Shown: positions 1-8,931 of the stretch, in pieces
Numbering within the stretch: the stretch's first letter is position 1
Layout: each line of letters starts with the position of its first letter
Source: SIG607 sp045605385
Lineage (GTDB): Bacteria > Bacillota > Clostridia > Oscillospirales > Acutalibacteraceae
Length of the DNA: 43,128 nt
Assembly (NCBI GenBank): GCA_045605385.1
Contig: JAZUPW010000024.1
Coordinates: forward strand, 1-43,128
Reading direction: 5' to 3'
Translations under genes and position numbers: made by a program
The notes under the pieces: model-generated
Database searches by the model: none
What the model was told of the DNA's origin: nothing
What the model saw: the letters and a program-made list of their open reading frames with translations, nothing else

Positions 1-12
1 TCTCTCCGCCAG

Positions 13-53
13 AAAAGAACCCACATTTGTCTACGACAAGTGTGGGTTCTTTT
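13..53. terminator. Long perfect hairpin, terminator-like
   Basis: Arms 13-31 and 35-53 pair over 19 bp with one G-T pair, and the loop is TAC. The 3' arm ends in TTTT, so it would work as a terminator for a gene ending left of the window. The arms are nearly symmetrical, so the direction is not certain. Confidence 0.6.
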
Positions 54-58
54 CAACT

Positions 59-360
59 AAATCCGTCCTATCGGACGGGATAAATCCCGCTTTCGTGGGA
101 TGAAATCACTTCGTGATGAAATCCGACTTCGTCGGGAGATAAGGACGGATTTAATTTCATCTGCGAAGCAGATTTCATCCAAGCGGAGTGAGGATTTCAT
201 CGCGCTTGCGCGATTTCATTGAAAAGTTTGCAAATGTTAAGGGGCGAATTTTATTTCACATTTTTGCGTTAGCAAAAATATTTCATAATCCGAAAGGATT
301 ATTTCATATCGAGTGTAAACGAAAGGTCGCATAAATTCGATCCCTTTTGAATTATCGACC
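59..360. repeat. Array of short hairpins joined by ATTTCAT/ATGAAAT linkers
   Basis: No gene fits this stretch. It holds a run of small, different hairpins: 84-101, 105-117, 123-135, 160-172, 199-214, 260-279, 287-300, and a last one with arms 325-329/356-360. They are separated by ATTTCAT, or by its complement ATGAAAT in the left part. Stem sequences differ while the linker is kept. Bases 59-68 pair perfectly with 143-152, enclosing the first hairpins. I know no named family for it. A second array of the same design but another linker lies at 41594-41758. Confidence 0.75.
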
Positions 361-396
361 TATGTGTTCCAACCTCCTATATATTTTATAAAACGA

Positions 397-420
397 AAAA
401 CCGCCTTGTTGGGCGGTTTT
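397..420 (-). terminator. Intrinsic terminator after AraC-family gene
   Basis: Arms 397-405 and 412-420 (AAAACCGCC and its complement) form a 9-bp stem with a 6-base loop, one base beyond the stop codon of the minus-strand AraC gene. On the minus strand the stem ends in a T run. Confidence 0.75.
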
Positions 421-421
421 C

Positions 422-1246
422 TTATTTGCTCATTTTTCTATATTCGTTTGGTGTTATGCCTATTTCTCTTTTAAAGGCGGTCTGGAAGTAGTGCGATGAA
501 GAAAAGTTTAGTTTTTCTGTTATTTCTTTCGAACTACAGCCGTCAGACAGCATTTCGGCAGCGCGCTTTATTTTTAAGGTCAACAAGTATTTTGCTATAC
601 CAACGTTGTTATACTTGCTGAATATTCGCTTTAAATTACTTCGGCTCATATTACAAAGTTTTGCAATATCATCTACACTTAATTTCTTTTCGCAGTTTGT
701 AAACATAACCGAAGCGATTCTTTTGTAATACTCTTCTTCTTCGTAGGTTCTTCGGCGGTTTGCAGGAGTTTTGTCTAACAAATTAAGCAAAAAATTTTCA
801 AGTTCTGCAATGGCTTTTGAAGCGTATAAATCACGCGCATCATATAGTTTTGAATGGTTGTGATTACCTGCTTCTGCAAGGTTAATAAATGCTTCAAAGT
901 AATCTTTAAACTCATTAGAAGTTAAATTGTAACATTTTTTAGAAAACCTTTCGGCGGCGCTTCCGCTTATAAGAATCTCTATTATAAGAAGTTCTACGTT
1001 TTCATTGCCATAGGTTTGTATTTCGTGGAACTGAAGCGGTTTATGAAAAAGAAGCTGTCCTTCTTTTAAGATGAAAATATCTTCATCGGCAGAAGCGACA
1101 GCTTGTCCTTTCTTTACGTACACAAGCTCCCACGAATTGTGAATATGGCCTGTAAAAACATAACCCGGCTCGTGAACATTATGAACGGCGTGACAAAGAC
1201 CGTCTACACTTATTAATTTATTAGAAGGTATTAAAACGACTTCCAT
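422..1246 (-). CDS. AraC family transcriptional regulator with cupin sensor
   Basis: A 274-residue DNA-binding regulator. Residues about 20-95 look like the AraC-type cupin ligand pocket (HxHxxWELVYV pattern). Residues about 175-272 form the double helix-turn-helix, ending in the family signature FKREIGITPNEYRK. It lies 19 bp downstream of the Gfo/Idh gene on the same strand, so the two are probably one operon, divergent from the MFS symporter. The start is supported by AAGGGCG upstream. By family, it would sense a sugar or sugar derivative and control its own locus (inference). Its N-terminal domain resembles that of the AraC protein at 26151-27035, so the two look like paralogues. Confidence 0.9.
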   Translation of the reverse strand: MEVVLIPSNKLISVDGLCHAVHNVHEPGYVFTGHIHNSWELVYVKKGQAVASADEDIFILKEGQLLFHKPLQFHEIQTYGNENVELLIIEILISGSAAERFSKKCYNLTSNEFKDYFEAFINLAEAGNHNHSKLYDARDLYASKAIAELENFLLNLLDKTPANRRRTYEEEEYYKRIASVMFTNCEKKLSVDDIAKLCNMSRSNLKRIFSKYNNVGIAKYLLTLKIKRAAEMLSDGCSSKEITEKLNFSSSHYFQTAFKREIGITPNEYRKMSK

Positions 1247-1265
1247 TTTGTCACGCCCTTTTTAT

Positions 1266-2534
1266 TTAGTTAAGAGATGCTATGTATTCGTCAAGGTCTA
1301 CAACAGTGTTTTCCAAACGTGATTTTTCAGCAGCAAACACAATAAGGTGATTACGGTAAGATTCATCAATTTCGGGAACTGATTTGCCTGTGTAGGTGCC
1401 GTTAAGGTATTCATAAAGGGTTCTTATAATACCTTCGTCACCGCCGCCGTGACCGCCGCCTATACCGTCGGTACCGCTTGAAGCAATTTCGGTTGTCTTT
1501 TCTGTTGCGAAATCATAAATGGTAATAGGTGTATCGCCTTCAAGCGCTGCACGTAATTCACCCTTAGTACCCATAATGTGAATATATCTTCCGCCTTTGT
1601 TAAATGCGTTCATTGTAAAGGTAACGGTTATATCGTCTTCAAAAAGAAGGTTAACGGTCTGGTGGTCAACAACGTCGTTATCGCATTTGTATACGCATTT
1701 ACCGAACTGTGTTGTTCTGATTGCCTTTTCGCGGTCTTCGCGTGTAGGGTCAGCCTGTTCGGAACAATGGCTTTTATACCAACCTGTTGCAGGTTCAACG
1801 TAAATCTTTTCTGCGTTATAGAAGCAGGTTTCAGCATGAGGACAACCCTGATAGCAATATTCGGGTGCGCCTTCAGGAGCATTTTCTTTTGTGAAGTAGG
1901 AAAGTGTACCGAAAGACTGAACTTTCTTACACTTTTTGCCAAGCAACCAAGCAAGAAGGTCCATATCGTGGCAGGATTTCTGTAAAAGCATTACAGAACT
2001 TCTTTCAGAATTACCCCAGTTGCCTCTAACGAAACTGTGTGACTGGTGAATGTTACCTACACATTCTTCGTGGTTAACCGACATAATTCTGCCTAAAGTG
2101 CCGTCATCAATAATATTTTTAATTGTATTAAAGAGGGCAGTATAGCGAAGCACGGTGCAGATAACAATTTTAACGTCATTTTCTACAGCGGCTTTATAAA
2201 TTGCGGTACATTCTTCGGGAGTAGGAGCAATTGGCTTTTCTAAAAGTAAATCATACTTTAATTCAATAGCCATAATAGAGGGCTCCAGATGCATACGGTC
2301 CATTGTGGCGATAATTGCTATATCAGCAATTTTTCCAAGAGCGAAAAGCGGCTTGTAATCGTCAAAACAATATTCATCAGGAATATTGAAATTCTTTTTA
2401 ATTTTGTTTCTTCTGTTTTCAATAGGTTCAGCAACTGCAACAATGTTGAACTGTTCTTTTAATTTGCACATTTCCCATGCATAAGTTGAACCTCTGCCGC
2501 CTGCGCCTACAAGTACTGCTGTTAGTTTTTTCAT
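1266..2534 (-). CDS. Gfo/Idh/MocA family NAD(P)-dependent oxidoreductase
   Basis: A cytoplasmic 422-residue dehydrogenase. The Rossmann motif GAGGRG sits at residues 11-16 and the family EKP motif at 99-101. The C-terminal half contains a conserved-looking cysteine set (CYQGCPHAETC, then GKCVYKC around residues 227-284) that ordinary inositol or glucose-fructose dehydrogenases lack and that could bind a metal. The ribosome site AGGAGG is 8 bases from ATG. Family members oxidise or epimerise sugars, inositols or glycosides. With the adjacent AraC regulator and MFS symporter, a sugar-derivative catabolic role is likely, but the substrate cannot be read from sequence. Confidence 0.92.
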   Translation of the reverse strand: MKKLTAVLVGAGGRGSTYAWEMCKLKEQFNIVAVAEPIENRRNKIKKNFNIPDEYCFDDYKPLFALGKIADIAIIATMDRMHLEPSIMAIELKYDLLLEKPIAPTPEECTAIYKAAVENDVKIVICTVLRYTALFNTIKNIIDDGTLGRIMSVNHEECVGNIHQSHSFVRGNWGNSERSSVMLLQKSCHDMDLLAWLLGKKCKKVQSFGTLSYFTKENAPEGAPEYCYQGCPHAETCFYNAEKIYVEPATGWYKSHCSEQADPTREDREKAIRTTQFGKCVYKCDNDVVDHQTVNLLFEDDITVTFTMNAFNKGGRYIHIMGTKGELRAALEGDTPITIYDFATEKTTEIASSGTDGIGGGHGGGDEGIIRTLYEYLNGTYTGKSVPEIDESYRNHLIVFAAEKSRLENTVVDLDEYIASLN

Positions 2535-2565
2535 TAAAATAACCTCCTGAACGCTTTGTTTTTTA

Positions 2566-2571
2566 CATTAT
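2566..2571 (-). promoter_or_regulatory. Probable -10 of Gfo/Idh-AraC operon
   Basis: TATAAT on the minus strand, 32 bases before the ATG. The -35 position (about 2589-2594) is poor, as is common for activator-dependent promoters. An alternative -10 (TATACT) lies at 2618-2623. Confidence 0.45.
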
Positions 2572-2737
2572 ACCATATTGTGGCATATTTTTCTACACAA
2601 AAAACAAATTTTTTTATAGTATAACATATCCAAAAATATAATTCTATATGAAAATCGTTTGTTTTTGTATAAAATCAGACATTTTATCCTTTCTAATTAA
2701 ATAACAAACTTTAATTGCGCTTAAAATTACTTAATTC

Positions 2738-2766
2738 TTGCAATAAATATTCGTGTATGATATATT
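2738..2766 (+). promoter_or_regulatory. Promoter of MFS symporter operon
   Basis: TTGCAA (2738-2743), a 17-base spacer and TATATT (2761-2766), 35 bases before the ATG. The AT-rich divergent region to its left also contains a possible AraC half-site pair at 2645-2680. Confidence 0.6.
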
Positions 2767-2801
2767 AAATTCAGAAGAAAAATATAAAAGAGGGATGTAT
2801 T

Positions 2802-4136
2802 ATGAAACTTGATTACAAACGCACAGTGCTTATAGGTTTCGCATTTTTATCTATTTGCGCCTTTTGGCAGATGTATGACGGGCTTGTTCCAAAAATGCTT
2901 ATTGAAACCTTTAATATTCCTGAATCAATTTCGGGTTATATTATGGCGGCAGATAACGTTCTTGCGCTGTTTTTGCTACCGCTGTTTGGTGGACTTTCCG
3001 ATAAGTGTAAAAGTAAAATTGGCAGAAGACGTCCGTTTATTATTGTGGGAACTCTTGCCGCTACCTTACTTATGATGGCTTTGCCGATTATTGACAACAG
3101 TTATTATTCAGCGCCTTCTTCAAACAAAATTCTTTTGTTTATTGTTCTTCTTGCTCTTATTCTTATTTCAATGGGTGTTTACAGAAGCCCCGCGGTTGCT
3201 CTTATGCCCGACGTAACCCCTAAGCCGCTTCGCAGTAAAGCCAACGCTGTTATAAACCTTATGGGCGCTGTGGGCGGAATAGTATATTTAATTGTAACAA
3301 GTTTACTTTATTCATCGGCTAAAACAAAAGACCTTGAACATATTGATTATTTGCCGTTGTTTATTATTGTTGGCGGTATAATGCTTTTTGCTTTGTTTAT
3401 TTTAGTATTCTTTGTAAACGAACCAAAACTTGTTAAAGAACAAGCCGAGTACGAAGCGGCGCATCCCGAAGAAAATTTAACCGAAAAAATTAGTGATACC
3501 AAAACGGTAATGCCAAAAGCAGTAAAAAAGAGTCTTGCGTTTATGCTTGTATCAATTGCTTTGTGGTTTATTGGCTACAACGGTATAACCACCTGGTTTA
3601 CTACCTATGCAAAAGAAGTATGGAATATGGATATCGGTGTTGCATCTACCTGCCTTACCGTTGCAACTGCAGGTGCTATTGTAAGTTATATTCCTATTGG
3701 CGCGCTTGCCTCTAAATTTGGCAGAAAAAACACAATACGTGTTGGCGCTTTGTTGCTTAGTACCTGTTTTGCGGGTGGATTCATATATACCTTGTTCTTT
3801 AACAGATTCAGCCCCGTTTTGTTTTTACTTTTTGCCCTTGTCGGACTTGCCTGGGCGGCTATAAACGTTAACAGTTTGCCTATGGTGGTTGAAATGTGCG
3901 CAGGCAGTGACGTAGGCAAATTTACAGGTCTTTACTACACATTCAGTATGTCGGCGCAAATAGTTACTCCTGTTGCGGCGGGATATTTAATTGAGAATAT
4001 AAGTTATAAAATACTTTTCCTTTATTCAGCGGTATTTGTATTGTTATCTTTTGTTACAATGTGTTTTGTAAACCACGGCGACTCAAAACCCGTTAAAAAA
4101 GCATCGGCGCTTGAAAATTTTGACGTGGAGGATTAA
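2802..4136 (+). CDS. MFS transporter, GPH/SLC45-like sugar:cation symporter
   Basis: A 444-residue inner-membrane transporter with about 12 hydrophobic segments. The family signature between helices 2 and 3 is clear (GGLSDKCKSKIGRRRPF, about residues 62-78). The early motif FWQMYDGLVPKML is typical of SLC45-like glycoside symporters in Firmicutes. Ribosome site AGAGGG is well placed. The gene is divergent from the Gfo/Idh-AraC pair and is followed after one base by the phosphodiesterase gene, so the two are co-transcribed. It probably imports the sugar or glycoside handled by the dehydrogenase (inference from context). Confidence 0.88.
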   Translation: MKLDYKRTVLIGFAFLSICAFWQMYDGLVPKMLIETFNIPESISGYIMAADNVLALFLLPLFGGLSDKCKSKIGRRRPFIIVGTLAATLLMMALPIIDNSYYSAPSSNKILLFIVLLALILISMGVYRSPAVALMPDVTPKPLRSKANAVINLMGAVGGIVYLIVTSLLYSSAKTKDLEHIDYLPLFIIVGGIMLFALFILVFFVNEPKLVKEQAEYEAAHPEENLTEKISDTKTVMPKAVKKSLAFMLVSIALWFIGYNGITTWFTTYAKEVWNMDIGVASTCLTVATAGAIVSYIPIGALASKFGRKNTIRVGALLLSTCFAGGFIYTLFFNRFSPVLFLLFALVGLAWAAINVNSLPMVVEMCAGSDVGKFTGLYYTFSMSAQIVTPVAAGYLIENISYKILFLYSAVFVLLSFVTMCFVNHGDSKPVKKASALENFDVED

Positions 4137-4137
4137 T

Positions 4138-4935
4138 ATGACCGCCGTTTTTATAGTATTAGCATTATTAATTGTTCTGTTTTTATTTTTAACTTTTCCG
4201 TCGTTTAGAAAACACTCCGACCTTAAATTTTTAGAAGGCAAACTTATTGCTCACCGAGGTCTTCATAGTAAGGAAAAGGGAATACCCGAAAACAGTATTA
4301 CAGCCTTTAAAAAAGCCGTAGAAAAAGGCTATATGATAGAAAACGATATTCATATAACCGCCGATGACGAAGTTGTTGTTTTTCACGATGACACGCTTGA
4401 GCGTATGTGCGGTGTTGAAGGTAAAATAGAAGAAAAAACACTTGCCCAATTAAAGGAATTAAGACTTGGCAATACAGAAGAAAAAATTCCCACGCTTAAA
4501 GAATGTCTTGAAGCAGTAAACGGAAAAACTGCTCTTTTAATTGAGTTTAAATGTAATAAGAAAACTTCTAAAAGGCTTTTTGATGCCGCTAATAAAATTT
4601 TAGAGGAATATAACGGCAAATATTTTGTGCAATCATTTCATCCGCTTGTAATAAGGCTGTATAAAAAATACAACAAAAAGGTTTGCCGCGGACAACTTTC
4701 AACGGCGTTTAAAGGTGAAGAAATATACAAGCGTTTACTGGGCGCACTGCTTTATAATTTTATATCACGCCCCGACTTTGTTTCTTACGAGCATATTTTT
4801 GCCGATAATTTCTTTTTAAAACTAAATAAAATATTTGGCGCTTTTCCCGTGTGTTGGACACTGAAAAGCAAAGAGGAATTGGAAGCCGCAAAAAACAATT
4901 TTAAAACCTACATATTTGAGGATTTTGAAGCATAA
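4138..4935 (+). CDS. Membrane-anchored glycerophosphodiester phosphodiesterase
   Basis: A 265-residue GDPD-family protein that would hydrolyse glycerophosphodiesters to glycerol-3-phosphate and an alcohol. Catalytic and metal residues are visible: H39-R40, E51-N52, E68 with D70, and H83-D84. Residues 3-20 form one hydrophobic segment, so the enzyme is probably membrane-tethered. The start at 4138 is preferred over an in-frame start 27 bases upstream because GGAG at 4127-4130 fits it and it begins one base after the MFS stop. It is second in an operon with the symporter. Confidence 0.88.
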   Translation: MTAVFIVLALLIVLFLFLTFPSFRKHSDLKFLEGKLIAHRGLHSKEKGIPENSITAFKKAVEKGYMIENDIHITADDEVVVFHDDTLERMCGVEGKIEEKTLAQLKELRLGNTEEKIPTLKECLEAVNGKTALLIEFKCNKKTSKRLFDAANKILEEYNGKYFVQSFHPLVIRLYKKYNKKVCRGQLSTAFKGEEIYKRLLGALLYNFISRPDFVSYEHIFADNFFLKLNKIFGAFPVCWTLKSKEELEAAKNNFKTYIFEDFEA

Positions 4936-4952
4936 AAACATTTGAAACCAAT

Positions 4953-4997
4953 TGGACTGCCCTGATTTGTACTGTATGCACAAATTGGGGCAGTCCA
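4953..4997. terminator. Hairpin between phosphodiesterase and MATE genes
   Basis: Arms 4953-4970 and 4980-4997 pair over 18 bp (core GGACTGCCC/GGGCAGTCC) with a 9-base loop. It sits just after the phosphodiesterase stop, where a terminator is expected, but no T run follows, so termination is uncertain. Confidence 0.5.
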
Positions 4998-5104
4998 TTG
5001 TTGTGAAGCGGTTTGTTTTTATGAATAATTTTTTGTCTTCGTATATTGTATTTATTAAAATACTATGTTATTATATATATAATTATGTTCACCCGGAGGC
5101 AATG

Positions 5105-6481
5105 ATGTTAAAAAAACTTATTGGAACCAGAAACTTTTACAAAAAAGTTATAATGCTTACAATACCAATTATGGTGCAGAATTTTATAACTAACTTTGTA
5201 AATATGCTTGATAATATAATGGTTGGAAGAACAGGCGAAACACAGATGACGGGCGTTGCGGTTTCTAACCAACTTATATTCGTATTTAACCTTTGTATAT
5301 TCGGTGCAATATCGGGTGCGGGAATATTCAGCGCACAGTATTACGGTAAGGGCGATAATAAGGGCGTTGCAAATACCTTCAGGTTTAAGGTGTTGTGCTG
5401 TTTGGTGCTTACAACTTTAGGAATTTTACTTTTTACCTTTGGCGGAGAAACCCTTATTTCCTTCTATTTAAAAGGCGAAGCAACAGCAGTTGCCGAAACT
5501 ATGACTGCGGCAAAGAATTATCTTTTCGTAATGCTTATAGGTCTTATTCCTTACGCTGTATCACAGTGTTATTCAAGTACCCTTCGTGAAACGGGCAGAC
5601 CTGTGTTGCCAATGGTTGCGGGGATTGCGGCTGTTGTTATAAATCTTGTGTTCAACTGGTTACTTATTTTCGGTAAGTTAGGTTTCCCGAAGTTGGGCGT
5701 TGTGGGTGCAGCTGTTGCAACCGTGCTTTCGCGTTTTGTTGAACTTTTAATTGTTGTTATTGCAACGCATACTTCAAAACAAAAGAGTCCTTACATAATA
5801 GGCGTATATAAAACGTTTAAAATACCGCTTGAGCTTGTAAAAAGAATAACCGTTAAAGGTTTACCTCTTATGCTTAACGAAACTATGTGGGCGGCAGGAA
5901 TAGCAATGATTAACCAATGCTATTCAGAACGCGGTTTAAGTGTCGTTACTGCCACAAACATAACCCAGACCTTCTTTAACGTTTTCGGTGTAGGATTTAT
6001 GGCTTTAGGTGTTGCGGTTGGAATTTTAATGGGACAGACGTTAGGTTCTAAAAACCGTGAAAACGCAAAGAATGAAGCATACCAGTCTATTGTGTTTTCG
6101 GTGTTCGTAAGCGCAGTAATTTCTGCTGTGTATTTCGTTTGCGCTTTGTACATACCACGTGCATATAATATTGATCCCGAAGTTATGCGTCTTGCAACTG
6201 CCTTAATGAGGCTTAATGCCTTGGCAATGCCAATTGATGCTATGGCACACGCTTCGTACTTTATTATTCGCTCGGGCGGACGTGTTATTGAAACGGTTTT
6301 GTTTGATTGTGGATACGAATGGCTGTTTACGGTGCCCCTTGCATTTGTTCTGAGCCGATACACCTCGGTTGGTATTATTGGATTGTATGCAATTTGTAAT
6401 TACTCTAAAATTATAAAGGGCGTAATTGGTGTTATTTTGGTTAAAAGAGGAATATGGATTAAAAATATAGTAGATAATTGA
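5105..6481 (+). CDS. MATE family efflux transporter
   Basis: A 458-residue membrane protein with about 12 hydrophobic segments and two repeated MATE halves. The N-terminal signature is visible (IPIMVQNFITNFVNMLDNIMVGR), as is the duplicated helix-7 region (LPLMLNETMWAAG). MATE proteins export drugs or metabolites using sodium or protons. An in-frame reading extends up to 4952, but it runs through the 4953-4997 hairpin. GGAGG at 5095-5099 fixes the start at 5105, or at the adjacent ATG 5102. It is probably a single-gene unit, and its stop overlaps the next promoter. Confidence 0.92.
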   Translation: MLKKLIGTRNFYKKVIMLTIPIMVQNFITNFVNMLDNIMVGRTGETQMTGVAVSNQLIFVFNLCIFGAISGAGIFSAQYYGKGDNKGVANTFRFKVLCCLVLTTLGILLFTFGGETLISFYLKGEATAVAETMTAAKNYLFVMLIGLIPYAVSQCYSSTLRETGRPVLPMVAGIAAVVINLVFNWLLIFGKLGFPKLGVVGAAVATVLSRFVELLIVVIATHTSKQKSPYIIGVYKTFKIPLELVKRITVKGLPLMLNETMWAAGIAMINQCYSERGLSVVTATNITQTFFNVFGVGFMALGVAVGILMGQTLGSKNRENAKNEAYQSIVFSVFVSAVISAVYFVCALYIPRAYNIDPEVMRLATALMRLNALAMPIDAMAHASYFIIRSGGRVIETVLFDCGYEWLFTVPLAFVLSRYTSVGIIGLYAICNYSKIIKGVIGVILVKRGIWIKNIVDN

Positions 6482-6506
6482 TATTTTTACCAGTTTTCAG
6501 TATAAT
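6478..6506 (+). promoter_or_regulatory. Promoter of the murD operon
   Basis: TTGATA (6478-6483), a 17-base spacer and a perfect TATAAT (6501-6506). The -35 overlaps the stop codon of the MATE gene. It is 39 bases before the murD ATG. Confidence 0.75.
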
Positions 6507-6544
6507 AAATATATAAACTTTCTTTTAAAAAGGAGAATGTTATA

Positions 6545-7924
6545 ATGGATTGCAAACAGTTTTGGAATCATATTGCACAAAAGAAAATTGCTATTTGCGG
6601 AATTGGTATAAGCAATACTCCGCTTATTATGGATTTTATTGAAAAAGGCGCTCGTGTTATTGCTTGTGACCGCCGAACAAGAGACCAGATAGGCGAACTT
6701 GCCGATAAGTTGGAAGCGGCAGGTGTAACGCTTCATTTAGGCGAACAGTATTTAAGTAATTTAGAGGTAGATATTATTTTCCGTACTCCGGGTATGAATT
6801 TTAATCTGCCCGAACTTGAACAGGCAAGAAAACGCGGTATTGCGGTTACAAGTGAAATGGAAGTGTTTTTTGACCTTTGTCCTGCTACCGTTTTTGCTGT
6901 TACAGGTTCCGACGGTAAAACAACTACCACCACTCTTATTGCCAAAATGCTTGAAAAAGAGGGCAAAACCGTTCACGTTGGCGGTAATATAGGAAAACCG
7001 TTGCTTCCGCGTATTGAAGAAATTAAGCCCGAAGATTTTGTTGTTGCCGAACTTTCTTCTTTCCAACTTATTTCTATGCGTAAAAGTCCCGACGTTGCAG
7101 TTGTTACTAACGTTGCGCCTAATCATCTTGACGTTCACAAGGATATGGATGAATACGTACAGGCAAAAGAAAATATTCTTCTTCATCAGAATGCATTTTC
7201 GCGTACCGTACTTAACCGTGATAATGAAATTACTGCAGGATTTTCAAAAAACGTGCGCGGTCAGTCGTTAGGTTTCAGTATGGAAAGACCTGTTAAAAAC
7301 GGCGCTTGGTTATCATCGGACGGTATGCTTCATATGAGTTATCGCGGCATTGACGTTCCTGTTATGCACCGCAACGATATTACTGTTATAGGCGACCATA
7401 ATATTGCTAACTATCTTGCCGCTATTTCAGCAGTATGGGGTTACGTTGGCTCTGATACAATTAAGGCGGTTGCAAAAGAATTTACAGGCGTTGAACACCG
7501 TATTGAATTTGTTAGAGAAAAAGACGGCGTTAAGTATTATAACGACTCTATTGCTTCAAGTCCTACCCGTACTATTGCGGGATTAAAAGCATTTAATCAA
7601 AAAGTAATACTTCTTGCGGGCGGATACGATAAACATATTCCGTTTGAACCTATGGCAAACGAAGTTATTAATAAAGTAAAACGTATGTATTTAACAGGTC
7701 CTACGGCAAAGGCTATTGAAAAGGCTGTTAGACAGCATCCCGAATACAACGGTAGCCCCGAAATTATTCACGCCAAAGATTTAAGCGAGGCGGTTTTACT
7801 TGCAAGTAACAGTGCCGAAAGCGGTGATATTGTAACTCTTAGCCCTGCCTGCGCATCTTTTGACGCTTTCCCGAATTTTGCCGCCAGAGGCAACTATTTT
7901 AAAGAATTGGTGAACAAACTGTAA
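6545..7924 (+). CDS. murD: UDP-N-acetylmuramoylalanine--D-glutamate ligase
   Basis: A cytoplasmic Mur ligase of 459 residues that adds D-glutamate to UDP-MurNAc-L-alanine in peptidoglycan synthesis. The ATP loop GSDGKTTTT is at about residues 121-129. The central-domain signatures ELSSFQL and TNVAPNHLDVH are present, and the C-terminal-domain signatures are VEHRIEF, NDSIASSPTRT and LLAGGYDK. The length is normal. AAGGAG precedes the ATG. The gene is not in a division-and-wall cluster. Instead it heads an operon with two M42 peptidases, whose ATG overlaps its TAA by one base. Confidence 0.96.
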   Translation: MDCKQFWNHIAQKKIAICGIGISNTPLIMDFIEKGARVIACDRRTRDQIGELADKLEAAGVTLHLGEQYLSNLEVDIIFRTPGMNFNLPELEQARKRGIAVTSEMEVFFDLCPATVFAVTGSDGKTTTTTLIAKMLEKEGKTVHVGGNIGKPLLPRIEEIKPEDFVVAELSSFQLISMRKSPDVAVVTNVAPNHLDVHKDMDEYVQAKENILLHQNAFSRTVLNRDNEITAGFSKNVRGQSLGFSMERPVKNGAWLSSDGMLHMSYRGIDVPVMHRNDITVIGDHNIANYLAAISAVWGYVGSDTIKAVAKEFTGVEHRIEFVREKDGVKYYNDSIASSPTRTIAGLKAFNQKVILLAGGYDKHIPFEPMANEVINKVKRMYLTGPTAKAIEKAVRQHPEYNGSPEIIHAKDLSEAVLLASNSAESGDIVTLSPACASFDAFPNFAARGNYFKELVNKL

Positions 7925-8931
7925 TGGATATTAAAGAAGTATTGTTTTCGCTTTGCGATAACGCCGCTATAGGTAACGTTGATTTTGCGAGTAAATACGC
8001 AAAAAGTGTATTAAGTAATTATTGTGAAGTAAAAGAATTAGGCGGTTTATCATTTTGCGGCGCATTTAATGCAAACAGCGAAAAAACCGTATTAATTGAA
8101 GCGCACATTGATGAAGTGGGTATGATTGTTACCCATATTGATGATAACGGCTTTTTAACGGTGGCAAACTGTGGCGGTATAGACGTTAAAACTCTGCCTT
8201 CGCTTCCAGTTGTTATTCACGGAAAAAAAGAGGTTAAGGGCGTATTCTGTTCTACACCAATGCATCTTTCCAAAAAGGAAGAATGCTTTAATGATATAAG
8301 TGAAGTTAAAATTGACACCGCCCTTAAAGAGAAGGCAAAGGATTATATAAACGTTGGTGATTTTGTAACTTATGACGTTAAATCTGCTTCGCTTTTAGGT
8401 AGCAGAGTAACTGCAAAAAGCCTTGATGACAGGGCGGGGTGTGCCGTGCTTTTAAGTCTTGCCGAAAGATTAAGTAAGGAAGAACTACCCGTTAACGTAA
8501 TTTTATTATTTTCCGATGCCGAAGAATTAGGGCTTCGCGGGGCAAGAACCGCTGTGTTCGATATGGACGTAAATGAGGCAATAGCGGTTGACGTAAGTTT
8601 TGCTTATGCTCCGGATTTACCTGCGCATAAATGCGGAACAATATCAAAAGGCGCTATGATTGGTATTTCTCCCGTGCTTTCTTCCGCTGTGTATAAAAAA
8701 CTTTTAAAAATTGCAAGTGAAGAAGGTTTTGCTTATCAAACCGAAGTTATGGGCGGTACTACCGGAACCGATGCCGATGTGATTTCGGTTACAAAAGGCG
8801 GAATACCTTGCGGACTTGTTTCAATTCCAATAAGAAATATGCATTCATCATCAGAAGTTGCAGATATTAACGATATTATTTCTTGCACAGAACTGATTTA
8901 TAAATATATTATCGGCGGAGGTGCAGTATAA
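7924..8931 (+). CDS. M42 family metallopeptidase (first of tandem pair)
   Basis: A 335-residue co-catalytic zinc aminopeptidase of the M42 (FrvX/TET) family. Expected ligands and catalytic residues are present: AHIDEVG (H61, D63), SLDDRAG, the glutamate pair in DAEELGLRG, AVDVSFA and the C-terminal MHSSSEV histidine. M42 enzymes remove N-terminal residues from short peptides and usually form large tetrahedral shells in the cytoplasm. The start overlaps the murD stop (TAATG), so translation is coupled. It is followed by a paralogue with the same type of overlap, and the two may make a mixed complex (inference). Confidence 0.9.
   Translation: MDIKEVLFSLCDNAAIGNVDFASKYAKSVLSNYCEVKELGGLSFCGAFNANSEKTVLIEAHIDEVGMIVTHIDDNGFLTVANCGGIDVKTLPSLPVVIHGKKEVKGVFCSTPMHLSKKEECFNDISEVKIDTALKEKAKDYINVGDFVTYDVKSASLLGSRVTAKSLDDRAGCAVLLSLAERLSKEELPVNVILLFSDAEELGLRGARTAVFDMDVNEAIAVDVSFAYAPDLPAHKCGTISKGAMIGISPVLSSAVYKKLLKIASEEGFAYQTEVMGGTTGTDADVISVTKGGIPCGLVSIPIRNMHSSSEVADINDIISCTELIYKYIIGGGAV

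Noticed and set aside
59..360. CRISPR array
   Set aside because: The repeated linker is only 7 bases, the units between are self-complementary hairpins of varied length, and no cas gene is near.
1578..1985. 135-residue plus-strand open reading frame opposite the Gfo/Idh gene
   Set aside because: It is antisense to a well-supported gene, has no ribosome site and shows no family resemblance; a codon-bias shadow.
4952..5104. N-terminal extension of the MATE protein
   Set aside because: The extra frame runs through an 18-bp hairpin and ignores the GGAGG site that fits the ATG at 5102/5105.
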